Shown here piece after piece: positions 57,028 to 64,000 of a stretch of 64,000 nt of DNA. Numbering within the stretch: the stretch's first letter is position 1; each line of letters starts with the position of its first letter. The DNA is from Endozoicomonas sp. 4G (lineage in GTDB: Bacteria; Pseudomonadota; Gammaproteobacteria; Pseudomonadales; Endozoicomonadaceae): positions 1,974,001 to 2,038,000 of the forward strand of contig NZ_CP082909.1 of NCBI RefSeq assembly GCF_023822025.1, in the 5' to 3' direction. Below the pieces are notes generated by a model. The model made no database searches and was not told where the DNA came from. It was given only the letters and a program-made list of their open reading frames with translations. A program made the translations under genes and the position numbers.

Positions 57028-58746
57028 TTGCTATCCAAAAAAACATTGATTCTGATCTTGGCCGTTGCCGTGCATAGCTCTGACGTGCATAGCTCTGACG
57101 TGCATAGCTCTAACGTGCATAGTTCTAATGGCCTCGCTCAGGAAAATAGTTTGCCCTTGTTCTTCGCTCTGGCTGTCGGCAAGGCGCTTATCAAGACCCC
57201 GAAGCCCTTTATTGAGGTCTCAGTACGTCTGGGAAACAACCAACCCAGCCAGATAAGGCTTCTACCTGACGAAAGTGAAGAGAGTGAGGCCATTGAATGG
57301 TGGGAGTTAAAGCAAGAACCCGAGGCAAATGACAGCGACATACCAAAAGTTTGCTTCGGTGATGACATGCTCTTAAAACCAGACACCCACTTTTGCTTTA
57401 CTCCTGACTCTGGCGTCGAAGCCAAGGCTTACGGTCGCTCAGCCTCTTCTGGCAGTGAAGACAACGACACCGCCAGTGACAACCGTTCTGACGAAGACGA
57501 AACTGATACCGAAACTAATACCGAAACTGATGTTCAGTGTGCAAATACGACACCTGACCCTTTTCGAGCATTAAACGAAATCAGTGAGTATTGTGCGATT
57601 CTGAGAGTGAAAATGACTGAGCAGGCGTCTGTTTCAGACAGTCAAATACCCACTGAGTCAGCGGCAGAAATGACAGCAATGGACTCTGTTAACCACTTGA
57701 AAATCACCTCACCTACTTGCGACACCGACCAGAGAACCAGAAGGCACCAATGTGACCATGAGGGCTGCAACTACAGCACCGACTTCATGGGCAATCTGAA
57801 AAGGCACAACCAGACCCACCTGCCTGTCGACCAGAGACCCATGGAGTACCAGTGTGACCATGAGGGTTGTAATTACACTAGCAACCAAAAAAGCAATTTA
57901 AAATCGCACAAACAGACCCACCTGCCTGCCGACCAGAGGCGCAAGAGACCCAAGGTGCACCAGTGTGACCATGAGGGCTGCAACTACAGAACCAGTTACC
58001 CGTTCATTCTGAAAAGGCACAAACAGATCCACCTGCCTGCCGACCAAAGACTCAGGGAACACGAGTGTGACCATGAAGGCTGCAACTACAGCTCCGACTC
58101 CACGAACAATCTGAAAAGGCACAAAGAGACCCACCTGCCTGCCGACCAGAGACCCAGGGGACACCAGTGTGACCATGAGGGCTGCAACTACAGCACCAAC
58201 TACCCAAGTCACCTGAAAATGCACAAACAGATCCACCTGCCTGCCGACCAGAGACTCAAGGGGCGCCAGTGTGACCATAAGGGCTGCAATTACAGCACCG
58301 ACTATGCCAGCCATCTGGAAAAGCACAAGCAGACCCACCTGCCTGCCGACCAGAGACCCAAGAAACCCAAACTACACCAGTGTGACTACAAAGGCTGCAA
58401 CTACAGAACCGACCGGACGGATAATCTGAAAACGCACAAACAGACCCACCTGCCTGCCGACCAGAGACACAAGAGACTCAAGGTGCACCAGTGTGACCAT
58501 GAGGGCTGCAACTACATCACCGGCGTCAAGGGCAATCTGAAAATGCACAAACAGACCCATCTGCCTGCCGACCAGAGACCCAGGGTGCACCATTGTGACG
58601 ATGAGGGCTGTAACTACGCTACCAATCACATAGGTCACCTGAAAACGCACAAGCAGACCCATTTGCCTGCCGACCAGAGACCCAAAAGAAAAGCGTATGA
58701 CCAGCCACCCTCTAACGAGAAAAGAAAGAAGGGTGATCAAGAATAA
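57028..58746 (+). CDS. Secreted C2H2 zinc-finger-like protein, 9 fingers, four VHSS[ND] repeats
   Basis: Third gene of the group (MLSKKTLILILAVA plus VHSSD, VHSSD, VHSSN, VHSSN). The mosaic is complete: LGNNQPSQIRLLPDESEESEAIEWW, LKQEPEANDSD (SUMO-like LKQEP) and CFGDDMLLKPDTHFCF. The acidic tract has DTETNTETD. DPFRALNEISEYCAIL has MTEQASVSDS. Nine fingers start at residue 242. Finger 2 (TSNQKSNLKSH) matches a finger in the gene at 50505, finger 3 is SYPFILKRH with Ile at +3, and finger 9 starts CDDEGC. Fingers 6-9 parallel the order in the gene at 55300 with changed helix residues. The tail is KRKAYDQPPSNEKRKK. Confidence 0.88.
   Translation: MLSKKTLILILAVAVHSSDVHSSDVHSSNVHSSNGLAQENSLPLFFALAVGKALIKTPKPFIEVSVRLGNNQPSQIRLLPDESEESEAIEWWELKQEPEANDSDIPKVCFGDDMLLKPDTHFCFTPDSGVEAKAYGRSASSGSEDNDTASDNRSDEDETDTETNTETDVQCANTTPDPFRALNEISEYCAILRVKMTEQASVSDSQIPTESAAEMTAMDSVNHLKITSPTCDTDQRTRRHQCDHEGCNYSTDFMGNLKRHNQTHLPVDQRPMEYQCDHEGCNYTSNQKSNLKSHKQTHLPADQRRKRPKVHQCDHEGCNYRTSYPFILKRHKQIHLPADQRLREHECDHEGCNYSSDSTNNLKRHKETHLPADQRPRGHQCDHEGCNYSTNYPSHLKMHKQIHLPADQRLKGRQCDHKGCNYSTDYASHLEKHKQTHLPADQRPKKPKLHQCDYKGCNYRTDRTDNLKTHKQTHLPADQRHKRLKVHQCDHEGCNYITGVKGNLKMHKQTHLPADQRPRVHHCDDEGCNYATNHIGHLKTHKQTHLPADQRPKRKAYDQPPSNEKRKKGDQE
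57070..57129 (+). repeat. Four 15-base VHSS[ND] units
   Basis: GTGCATAGCTCTGAC twice, then AAC and AAT forms; homologous to the nine-unit array at 53596. Confidence 0.92.
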
Positions 58747-58845
58747 TCCGCCTCCCAACCCGCCTCAAAAAAACCTCCGACCTCTCCCCGGATTTTGACT
58801 AACCTGATTTCCCAATAAACAGTTCAACGACTGGGAAGCCAAGTC

Positions 58846-60462
58846 TTGCTATCCAAAAAAACATTGATTCTGATCTTGGCCGTTGCCGTGCATAGCTCTA
58901 ACGGGCATATTTCTAACGGGCATAGCTCTAACGTACATAGTTCTAAAGGCCTCGCTCGGGAAAATAGTTTGCCCTTGTTCTTCGCTCTGGCTGTCGGCAA
59001 GGCGCTTATCAAGACCCCGAAGCCCTTTATTGAGGTCTCAGTACGTCTGGGAAACAATCAACCCAGCCAGATAAGGCTTCTACCTGACGAAAGTGAAGAG
59101 AGTGAGGCCATTGAATGGTGGGAGTTGAAGCAAGAACCCGAGGTAAACGACAGAGACATACCAAAAGTTTGCTTCGCTGATGACATACTCTTAAAGCCAG
59201 ACACTCACTATTGCTTTTTTCCTGCCACCGGCGTCTTTCCTGCCACCGGCGTCTTTCCTGCCACCGGCGTCTTTCCTGCCACCGGCGTCTTTCCTGCCAC
59301 CGGCGTCTTTCCTGACTCTGGCGTCGAAGCCAAGGCTTACGGTCGCTCAGCCTCTGATGATAGTGCCGACAGCGAAGACAGTGGCAGTGAAGACAACGAC
59401 ACCGCCAGTGACAACCGTTCTGACGAAGACGAAACTGATACCGAAACTGATGTTCAGTGTGTAAATACGACACCTGACCCTTTTCGAGCATTGAACCAAA
59501 TCAGTGAGTATTGTACGACTCTGAGACTGAAAATGATTGAGCAGGCGTCTATTTCAGACAGTCAAATACCCACTGAGCCAGCGGCAGAAGTAACAGCGGC
59601 GGACTCTGTTAACCACCCGAAAATCACCTCACCTGCTTGCCACACCGACCGGAGAACCAGGAGGCACCAATGTGACCATGAGGGCTGCAACTACAGCGCC
59701 GTCTATGCGTGCCGTTTGAAAAAGCACAGGCAGACCCACCTGCCTGCCGACCAGAGACCCAAGAGACCCAAGCTGCACCGGTGTGATCATAAAGACTGCA
59801 ACTACAGCACCGACCGGGCGAATAATCTGAAAAAGCACAAACAGACCCATCTGCCTGCCGACCAGAAACCCAGGAGACCCAAGCTGCACCAGTGTGACCA
59901 TGAGGGTTGCAACTACAGAACCGACCGGACGGATAGTCTGAAAACGCACAAACAGACCCACCTGCCTGCCGACCAGAGAATCAGGAGATCCAAGATGCAC
60001 CAGTGTGACTATGAGGGCTGCGACTACCGCACCGATGTGGCAGGCAATCTGAAAAGGCACAAACAGGCCCACCTGCCTGCCCACCAGAGACCCAATATAC
60101 AACAGTGTGACCATGAGGGTTGCAACTACACTACCAACCACAAAGGCAATTTATACACGCACAAACAGACCCACCTGCCTGCCGACCAGAGACTCAAGGT
60201 GCACCAGTGTGACCATGAGGGCTGCAATTACAGCACTGACCGGTCGGCCAATCTGAATCCGCACAAACGGACCCACCTGCCTCTTAACCAGAGACCCAGG
60301 GTGCACCACTGTGACTATGAGGGCTGCAACTACAGCACCGATCGGACGGGCAATCTGAGAGTACACAAAGAGACCCACCTGCCTGCCAACCGGAGAGCCA
60401 AAAGAAAAGCGTATGACCAGCCACCCTCTAACGGGAAAAGAAAGAAGGGTGGTAAAGGATGA
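58846..60462 (+). CDS. Secreted C2H2 zinc-finger-like protein, 7 fingers
   Basis: Fourth gene of the group: MLSKKTLILILAVA, then four decayed units (VHSSN, GHISN, GHSSN, VHSSK). The mosaic is complete, with LKQEPEVNDRD (SUMO-like LKQEP), CFADDILLKPDTHYCF (Gly to Ala) and five perfect FPATGV units. DPFRALNQISEYC has MIEQASISDS. Seven fingers start at residue 276. Finger 2 is CDHKDC. Finger 5 (TTNHKGNLYTHKQ) has Tyr at +5, and finger 6 (DRSANLNPHKRTH) has Pro at +6, both rare. The tail is KRKAYDQPPSNGKRKKGGKG. An intact micro-ORF overlaps the stop. Confidence 0.88.
   Translation: MLSKKTLILILAVAVHSSNGHISNGHSSNVHSSKGLARENSLPLFFALAVGKALIKTPKPFIEVSVRLGNNQPSQIRLLPDESEESEAIEWWELKQEPEVNDRDIPKVCFADDILLKPDTHYCFFPATGVFPATGVFPATGVFPATGVFPATGVFPDSGVEAKAYGRSASDDSADSEDSGSEDNDTASDNRSDEDETDTETDVQCVNTTPDPFRALNQISEYCTTLRLKMIEQASISDSQIPTEPAAEVTAADSVNHPKITSPACHTDRRTRRHQCDHEGCNYSAVYACRLKKHRQTHLPADQRPKRPKLHRCDHKDCNYSTDRANNLKKHKQTHLPADQKPRRPKLHQCDHEGCNYRTDRTDSLKTHKQTHLPADQRIRRSKMHQCDYEGCDYRTDVAGNLKRHKQAHLPAHQRPNIQQCDHEGCNYTTNHKGNLYTHKQTHLPADQRLKVHQCDHEGCNYSTDRSANLNPHKRTHLPLNQRPRVHHCDYEGCNYSTDRTGNLRVHKETHLPANRRAKRKAYDQPPSNGKRKKGGKG
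58888..58947 (+). repeat. Four degenerate VHSSN units
   Basis: The 15-base units encode VHSSN, GHISN, GHSSN and VHSSK; the array has diverged more than in the preceding three genes. Confidence 0.88.
59218..59307 (+). repeat. Five perfect 18-base units encoding FPATGV
   Basis: TTTCCTGCCACCGGCGTC is repeated five times without visible change, and a sixth partial unit (TTTCCTGACTCTGGCGTC) encodes FPDSGV, the presumed single-copy origin of the repeat. Confidence 0.95.
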
Positions 60463-60518
60463 TTCGCCTGCCAACCGGTTTCAAAGAAACCTCCGACCTT
60501 TCTCCGGATTTTGACTAA
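60459..60518 (+). CDS. Candidate 19-residue micro-ORF
   Basis: Encodes MIRLPTGFKETSDLSPDFD from GGATGA at the end of the gene at 58846; 60 bases. The next spacer (after 61704) has a one-base loss that destroys the frame. Confidence 0.3.
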   Translation: MIRLPTGFKETSDLSPDFD

Positions 60519-60561
60519 CCTGACTTCCTAATAAACAGTTCAACAACCGGGAAGCCAGGCC

Positions 60562-61704
60562 TTGCTACTCAAAAAAACCTTGATTTTTATCTTGGCCGTT
60601 GCCGTGCATAGTTCTAATGGCCAGGCTCAAGAAAATAGTATGCCTTTGTTGTTTGCCCTGACTTTCGGCAAAGCGCTTATTAACACCCCGAGGCCCTTTA
60701 TTGAGGTCTCGGTACGTCTGGGAAACAACCCACCCACCCAGATAAGGCTTCTACCTGACGAAAGTGAAGAGAGTGAGGCCATTGAGTATTGCTTTTCCCC
60801 TGCCACCGGCGTCGAAGCTAAGGCTTACCGTCGGGCTGCCTCTGATGATAGTGCCGACAGCGAAGACAGTGGCAGTGAAGACAGCGGCGCCTCTGATGAA
60901 AACAGCGAAAACAGTTCAAACGAAGACGAAGCGGATGACGTATCTGATGTTCAGTGTGTAAGCAGGACACTTGACCCTTTTCGAGCATTAAATGAAATCA
61001 GTCAGTATTGTGAGACCCTGAGACTGGAAATCATTTCGCATGCCTACAGTACCGACCACATGGGTCACCTGAAAAGGAACAAACAAACCCGCCTGCCTGC
61101 CAACCAGAGACCCAAGGTGCACCAGTGTGACCATGAGGGCTGCAACTACAGGAGCGACCGGTCAGTCAACCTGAAAAGACACCAACAGACCCACCTGCCT
61201 GACGACCAGAGACTTAAGGTGCACCAGTGTGACCATGAGGGCTGCAACTACAGAACCGATCAGGTGAGCAATCTGAAAGCGCACAAACAGACCCACTTGC
61301 CTGTCGACCAGAGAGCCAGGGTGAACAAGTGTGACCATGAGGGCTGCAACTACAGAACCGATCAGGTGGGCAATCTGAAAGCGCACAAACAGATCCACCT
61401 GCCTGCTGACCAGAGAACCAAAAGACCCAAGACGCACCATTGTGACTATGAGGGCTGCAACTACAGCTCCAACCTGTTAGGCAATCTAAAAAGGCACAAA
61501 CGGACCCACCTGCCTGTCGACCAGAGAGTCAAGGTGCACCAGTGTGACCATGAGGGCTGCAACTTCAGCACCGGCCACACGGGTAACCTGAACAAGCACA
61601 AACAGACCCACCTGCCCGCCGACCAGCGAACCAGGAAACTCAAAAGAAAAGCGTATGACCCGCTGCCATCTCACGAGAAGAGAAAGAAAGGTAGTAAAGG
61701 ATGA
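60562..61704 (+). CDS. Secreted C2H2 zinc-finger-like protein, 5 fingers, single VHSSN
   Basis: 380 residues. MLLKKTLIFILAVAVHSSNGQAQE holds one VHSSN, probably the ancestral state for the group. LGNNPPTQIRLLPDESEESEAIE is joined directly to YCFSPATGV, so EWWEL and CFGDD are deleted. DPFRALNEISQYC is followed by ETLRLEIISHAYSTDHMGHLKR, a half finger joined directly to the conserved block; the IKQEP segment is missing. Five fingers start at residue 189. Fingers 2 and 3 are near duplicates (RTDQVSNLKAH, RTDQVGNLKAH), and finger 4 is SSNLLGNLKRH. The tail is KRKAYDPLPSHEKRKKGSKG. Confidence 0.87.
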   Translation: MLLKKTLIFILAVAVHSSNGQAQENSMPLLFALTFGKALINTPRPFIEVSVRLGNNPPTQIRLLPDESEESEAIEYCFSPATGVEAKAYRRAASDDSADSEDSGSEDSGASDENSENSSNEDEADDVSDVQCVSRTLDPFRALNEISQYCETLRLEIISHAYSTDHMGHLKRNKQTRLPANQRPKVHQCDHEGCNYRSDRSVNLKRHQQTHLPDDQRLKVHQCDHEGCNYRTDQVSNLKAHKQTHLPVDQRARVNKCDHEGCNYRTDQVGNLKAHKQIHLPADQRTKRPKTHHCDYEGCNYSSNLLGNLKRHKRTHLPVDQRVKVHQCDHEGCNFSTGHTGNLNKHKQTHLPADQRTRKLKRKAYDPLPSHEKRKKGSKG

Positions 61705-61802
61705 TCCGCCTGCCAACCGGTTTCAAAGAAAACTCCGGCTTTCTCCAGATTTTGACTAACCTGATTTCCCAATGAACCGTTCAACAACCGGGAAGTCAGG
61801 CC

Positions 61803-63422
61803 TTGCTATTCAAAACAACATTGACTTTGATCTTGGCCGTTATCTTTTCTGAGTATGGTTCTAATGGTCAGGCTCAGGAAAGTAGTACACCTTTGCTGTC
61901 CGCCCTGGCTGTCGGCAAGGCGCTTATCAATACCCCGAAACCTTTTATGGAACCAGAAGCAGTTATTGAAGAAGAGAGCGAAGCCATTGACGAGCACCAC
62001 AGCGATATGGCACGAGTTTGCTTCGGTGATGACATCCTTTTAAAGCCACTCTTAAAGTCAGACAGTCGCTATTGCTTTTCTCCTCACCCTGGCGTGAAAG
62101 CTGAGGCTTACTGTCGGGCAGCCTCTGATGATAGTGCCTACAGCGAAGACAGTGACAGCGAAGACAGTGACAGTGAAGACAGTAGCAGCTCTGATGAAAA
62201 CAGCGACAACCATTCTGACGAAGCTGAGGCCGAAGCTAATGTTGAATATGTCACCACAACGCTTAATCCTTTTCGAGCCGCCAATGAAAACAGCCAGTAT
62301 TGTGCGACTCTGGCATTGAGAATGATTAAGCAGGAACCCGCTTTAGACAATGAACTGCCCACTGACCAGAGACCCAAGAGACCCAAGAGACCCAAGAGAC
62401 CCAAAATGCATCAGTGTGACCATGAGGGCTGCAACTACAGCACTGTCTACACGAGCCATCTGAAAGCGCACAAACAGACCCACCTGCCTGTCGATCAGCG
62501 ACCCAAGTTGCAGTGTGACCATGAAGGCTGCAATTTCATAACCATTAACATAAACCATCTGAAAAGGCACAAACAGAGCCACCTGCCTACCGATCAGAGA
62601 CCCAAGTTGCCATGTGAGCATGAAGGCTGCAACTACATCGCCGAGCTGACGAGTAATCTACAAAGGCACAGAAAGATCCACCTGCCTGTTGACCAGAGAC
62701 TCAAAAAAACCAGAGTGTACCGGTGTGACCATGAAGGCTGCCACTACCGCGCCGACCGGGCAGGCCATCTGAAAAGGCACAAAGAGACCCATCTGCCAGC
62801 CGACCAGAGACTCAATAGACTCAGGAGGCACCAGTGTGACCATGAAGGCTGCAACTTCAACACCAGCTTCGCGAGCCGTCTGAAATTGCACAAACAGACT
62901 CACCTGCCTGTCCACCAGAGATCCAGAACACGCCAGTGTGACCATGAGGGCTGCAACTACAGCAGCGACCATTCGGGTAATCTGAAAAGGCACAAAAAGT
63001 CCCACCTGCCTGCGGATCAAAGACCCAGGAGGCACCAGTGTGACCATGATGGCTGCGGCTACAGCACCGACTGGGCGGGCGATCTAAAAATCCACAAACA
63101 GAGCCACTTGCCAGCCGACCAGAGACCCAGGAGACCCAAGAGAACCAGGAGAACCAGGGTGCACCAGTGTGACCATGAAGGCTGCAGCTACAGCACCTAC
63201 CACTCCGGTCATCTTAAAGTGCACAAAAAAAACCACCTGCCTGCCGAACAAAGATCTAATTTGCACCAGTGTGATCATGAGGGCTGCAACTACAGCTCCG
63301 CACGGACGGGCCATCTGAAAAGGCACAAAAAAACCCACCTGCCAGCCGACCAGAGACCCAAAAGGAAAGCGCATGACCAGCCGCCATCTAACAAGAAAAG
63401 AAACAAGGTTGATCAAGAATGA
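61803..63422 (+). CDS. Secreted C2H2 zinc-finger-like protein, 9 fingers
   Basis: The signal peptide is diverged (MLFKTTLTLILAVIFSEYGSNGQAQE, Cys lost). The mosaic has LLSALAVGKALINTPKPFMEPEA, ESEAIDEHHSDMARVCFGDDILLKPLLKSDSRYCF (LLKP repeat shared with 38352) and a DSEDS tract. NPFRAANENSQYC is followed by RMIKQEPALDNE (SUMO consensus). A fourfold RPK repeat forms the entry linker. Nine fingers start at residue 205. Finger 2 (ITININHLKRH) and finger 3 (CEHEGC, IAELTSNLQRHRKIH) are atypical, and finger 7 has Trp in the helix (TDWAGDLKIH). The tail KRKAHDQPPSNKKRNKVDQE interrupts the second basic cluster with Asn. Confidence 0.87.
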   Translation: MLFKTTLTLILAVIFSEYGSNGQAQESSTPLLSALAVGKALINTPKPFMEPEAVIEEESEAIDEHHSDMARVCFGDDILLKPLLKSDSRYCFSPHPGVKAEAYCRAASDDSAYSEDSDSEDSDSEDSSSSDENSDNHSDEAEAEANVEYVTTTLNPFRAANENSQYCATLALRMIKQEPALDNELPTDQRPKRPKRPKRPKMHQCDHEGCNYSTVYTSHLKAHKQTHLPVDQRPKLQCDHEGCNFITININHLKRHKQSHLPTDQRPKLPCEHEGCNYIAELTSNLQRHRKIHLPVDQRLKKTRVYRCDHEGCHYRADRAGHLKRHKETHLPADQRLNRLRRHQCDHEGCNFNTSFASRLKLHKQTHLPVHQRSRTRQCDHEGCNYSSDHSGNLKRHKKSHLPADQRPRRHQCDHDGCGYSTDWAGDLKIHKQSHLPADQRPRRPKRTRRTRVHQCDHEGCSYSTYHSGHLKVHKKNHLPAEQRSNLHQCDHEGCNYSSARTGHLKRHKKTHLPADQRPKRKAHDQPPSNKKRNKVDQE

Positions 63423-63478
63423 TCCGCCCCCCAAACCGCCTTATAGAAACCTCCGGCCTCTCTCCAGATTTTTACTAA
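63419..63478 (+). CDS. Candidate 19-residue micro-ORF
   Basis: Encodes MIRPPNRLIETSGLSPDFY. The spacer here has TTTTTACTAA, so the last codon is Tyr, not Asp; frame and length are kept. Confidence 0.27.
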   Translation: MIRPPNRLIETSGLSPDFY

Positions 63479-63521
63479 CCTGACTCACCAGTAAACAGTT
63501 CAACAACTGGGAAGCCAGGTC

Positions 63522-64000
63522 TTGCTATCCAAAAAACCAGTGATTTTGACCTTGTCCATCGCCTTTTCTGTGCATTGTTCTCACGGCCTTGCTGAGGAAA
63601 TAAGGGTTCTACCTGATGATGAACTGAAAATTGGCCTTTACTCCCCAGGCGTCAAAACTATTCTTCTTCTCCCTCTTTCGGAAGCAGCGGGCAGTGAAGA
63701 AGAGAACGGAACCATTGAGTGGTGGGAGTTGAAACAAGAACCCGAGGCGAACGACAGCGATAGGTCAGAAGTTTGCTTCGGTGATGACATCCTCTTAAAA
63801 TCAGGCACTCGCTATTGCTTTTCTCCTGCCACCGGCGTTTTTCCTGCCACCGGCGTCGAAGCTAAGGGTTACCGTCGGGCAGCCTCTGATGGTAGTGCCG
63901 ACAGCGAAGACAGTGGCAATGAAGACAGCAGCGCCTCTGATGAAAACAGCGATAACCGTTCAGACGAAACTGATGCCGAATCTGCTGTTCAGTACGTAAC
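63522..64000 (+). CDS. Secreted C2H2 zinc-finger-like protein, N-terminal part (3' end outside window)
   Basis: TTG start at 63522 and open to the last base (about 159 codons). The signal peptide MLSKKPVILTLSIAFSVHC ends HGLAEE. It is followed by ELKIGLYSPGVKTILLLPLSE (a relative of the IGLHSLG block at 42663), GTIEWWELKQEPEANDSD (SUMO-like LKQEP), CFGDDILLKSGTRYCF, two PATGV units, and the start of the acidic tract up to ESAVQYV. No finger is reached inside the window; the match to full members makes a finger array downstream very likely. Confidence 0.85.
   Translation, partial: MLSKKPVILTLSIAFSVHCSHGLAEEIRVLPDDELKIGLYSPGVKTILLLPLSEAAGSEEENGTIEWWELKQEPEANDSDRSEVCFGDDILLKSGTRYCFSPATGVFPATGVEAKGYRRAASDGSADSEDSGNEDSSASDENSDNRSDETDAESAVQYV

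Noticed and set aside
1-64000. Eukaryotic contamination (a host zinc-finger gene cluster)
   Set aside because: No introns, 40-odd genes at ~100-base spacing, TTG and GTG starts, ATGA overlaps, bacterial signal peptides, REP-like repeats and an IS-type hairpin argue for a bacterium. Read coverage and flanking genes would settle it.

Overview
The window is almost entirely a head-to-tail, plus-strand array of one protein family. I count 42 members: one cut by the left edge, one cut by the right edge, and one degenerate. By hand count they carry about 284 C2H2 zinc-finger-like units. Two unrelated genes of unknown function interrupt the array: 31380-32432 (+) and 39563-40786 (-). A decayed copy of the second lies at about 720-1075. 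I saw no tRNA, rRNA, CRISPR array or complete insertion sequence.

A typical member has five parts in order. (1) A Sec-type signal peptide (LSKKPLILTLVIAFSVHC..GHAQE), almost always starting at a TTG. (2) A mosaic of optional blocks: LPLLFALAVGK; a block ending QQREIIATAKQRGSLMLS; EAIEWWELKQEPEAND; CFGDDILLKPDTRYCFSP; tandem PATGV. (3) An acidic Ser/Asp/Glu tract. (4) A conserved block, LNPFRVSNEISQYCATL, often followed by IKQEPVSDSE. (5) Up to 11 fingers of the form C-x4-C-x12-H-x3-H, joined by HLPADQRPKVHQ-type linkers (34-residue period), then a basic tail KRKAYDQPPSNEKRKK. The tail matches a classical bipartite nuclear-localisation pattern (KR-x10-KRKK). IKQEP matches the eukaryotic SUMO-acceptor consensus. 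The finger scaffold is nearly invariant, and variation sits at the helix positions that contact DNA in eukaryotic C2H2 proteins.

The organism is most likely a bacterium living with eukaryotes. The genes are intronless and closely packed, TTG and GTG starts are used, the signal peptides are Sec-like, one orphan gene has a Shine-Dalgarno site, and bacterial REP-like repeats and an IS200/IS605-type terminal hairpin are present. An Endozoicomonas-like marine gammaproteobacterium would fit, but that is inference from lifestyle and not from a marker gene.

My working hypothesis is a large, recombining repertoire of secreted DNA-binding nucleomodulins, similar in design to TAL effectors (DNA-reading repeats, nuclear import signal, acidic segment) but built from zinc fingers. 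The array shows many duplication traces: tandem gene pairs, identical duplicated fingers, a three-source mosaic gene, variable tandem repeats, and about 100-base spacers that are themselves near-repeats. In at least 11 spacers a 19-codon micro-ORF (MIRLPTRLKETSDLSPDFD-like) overlaps the upstream stop codon as ATGA. Three full genes carry the same peptide fused to their C-terminus.
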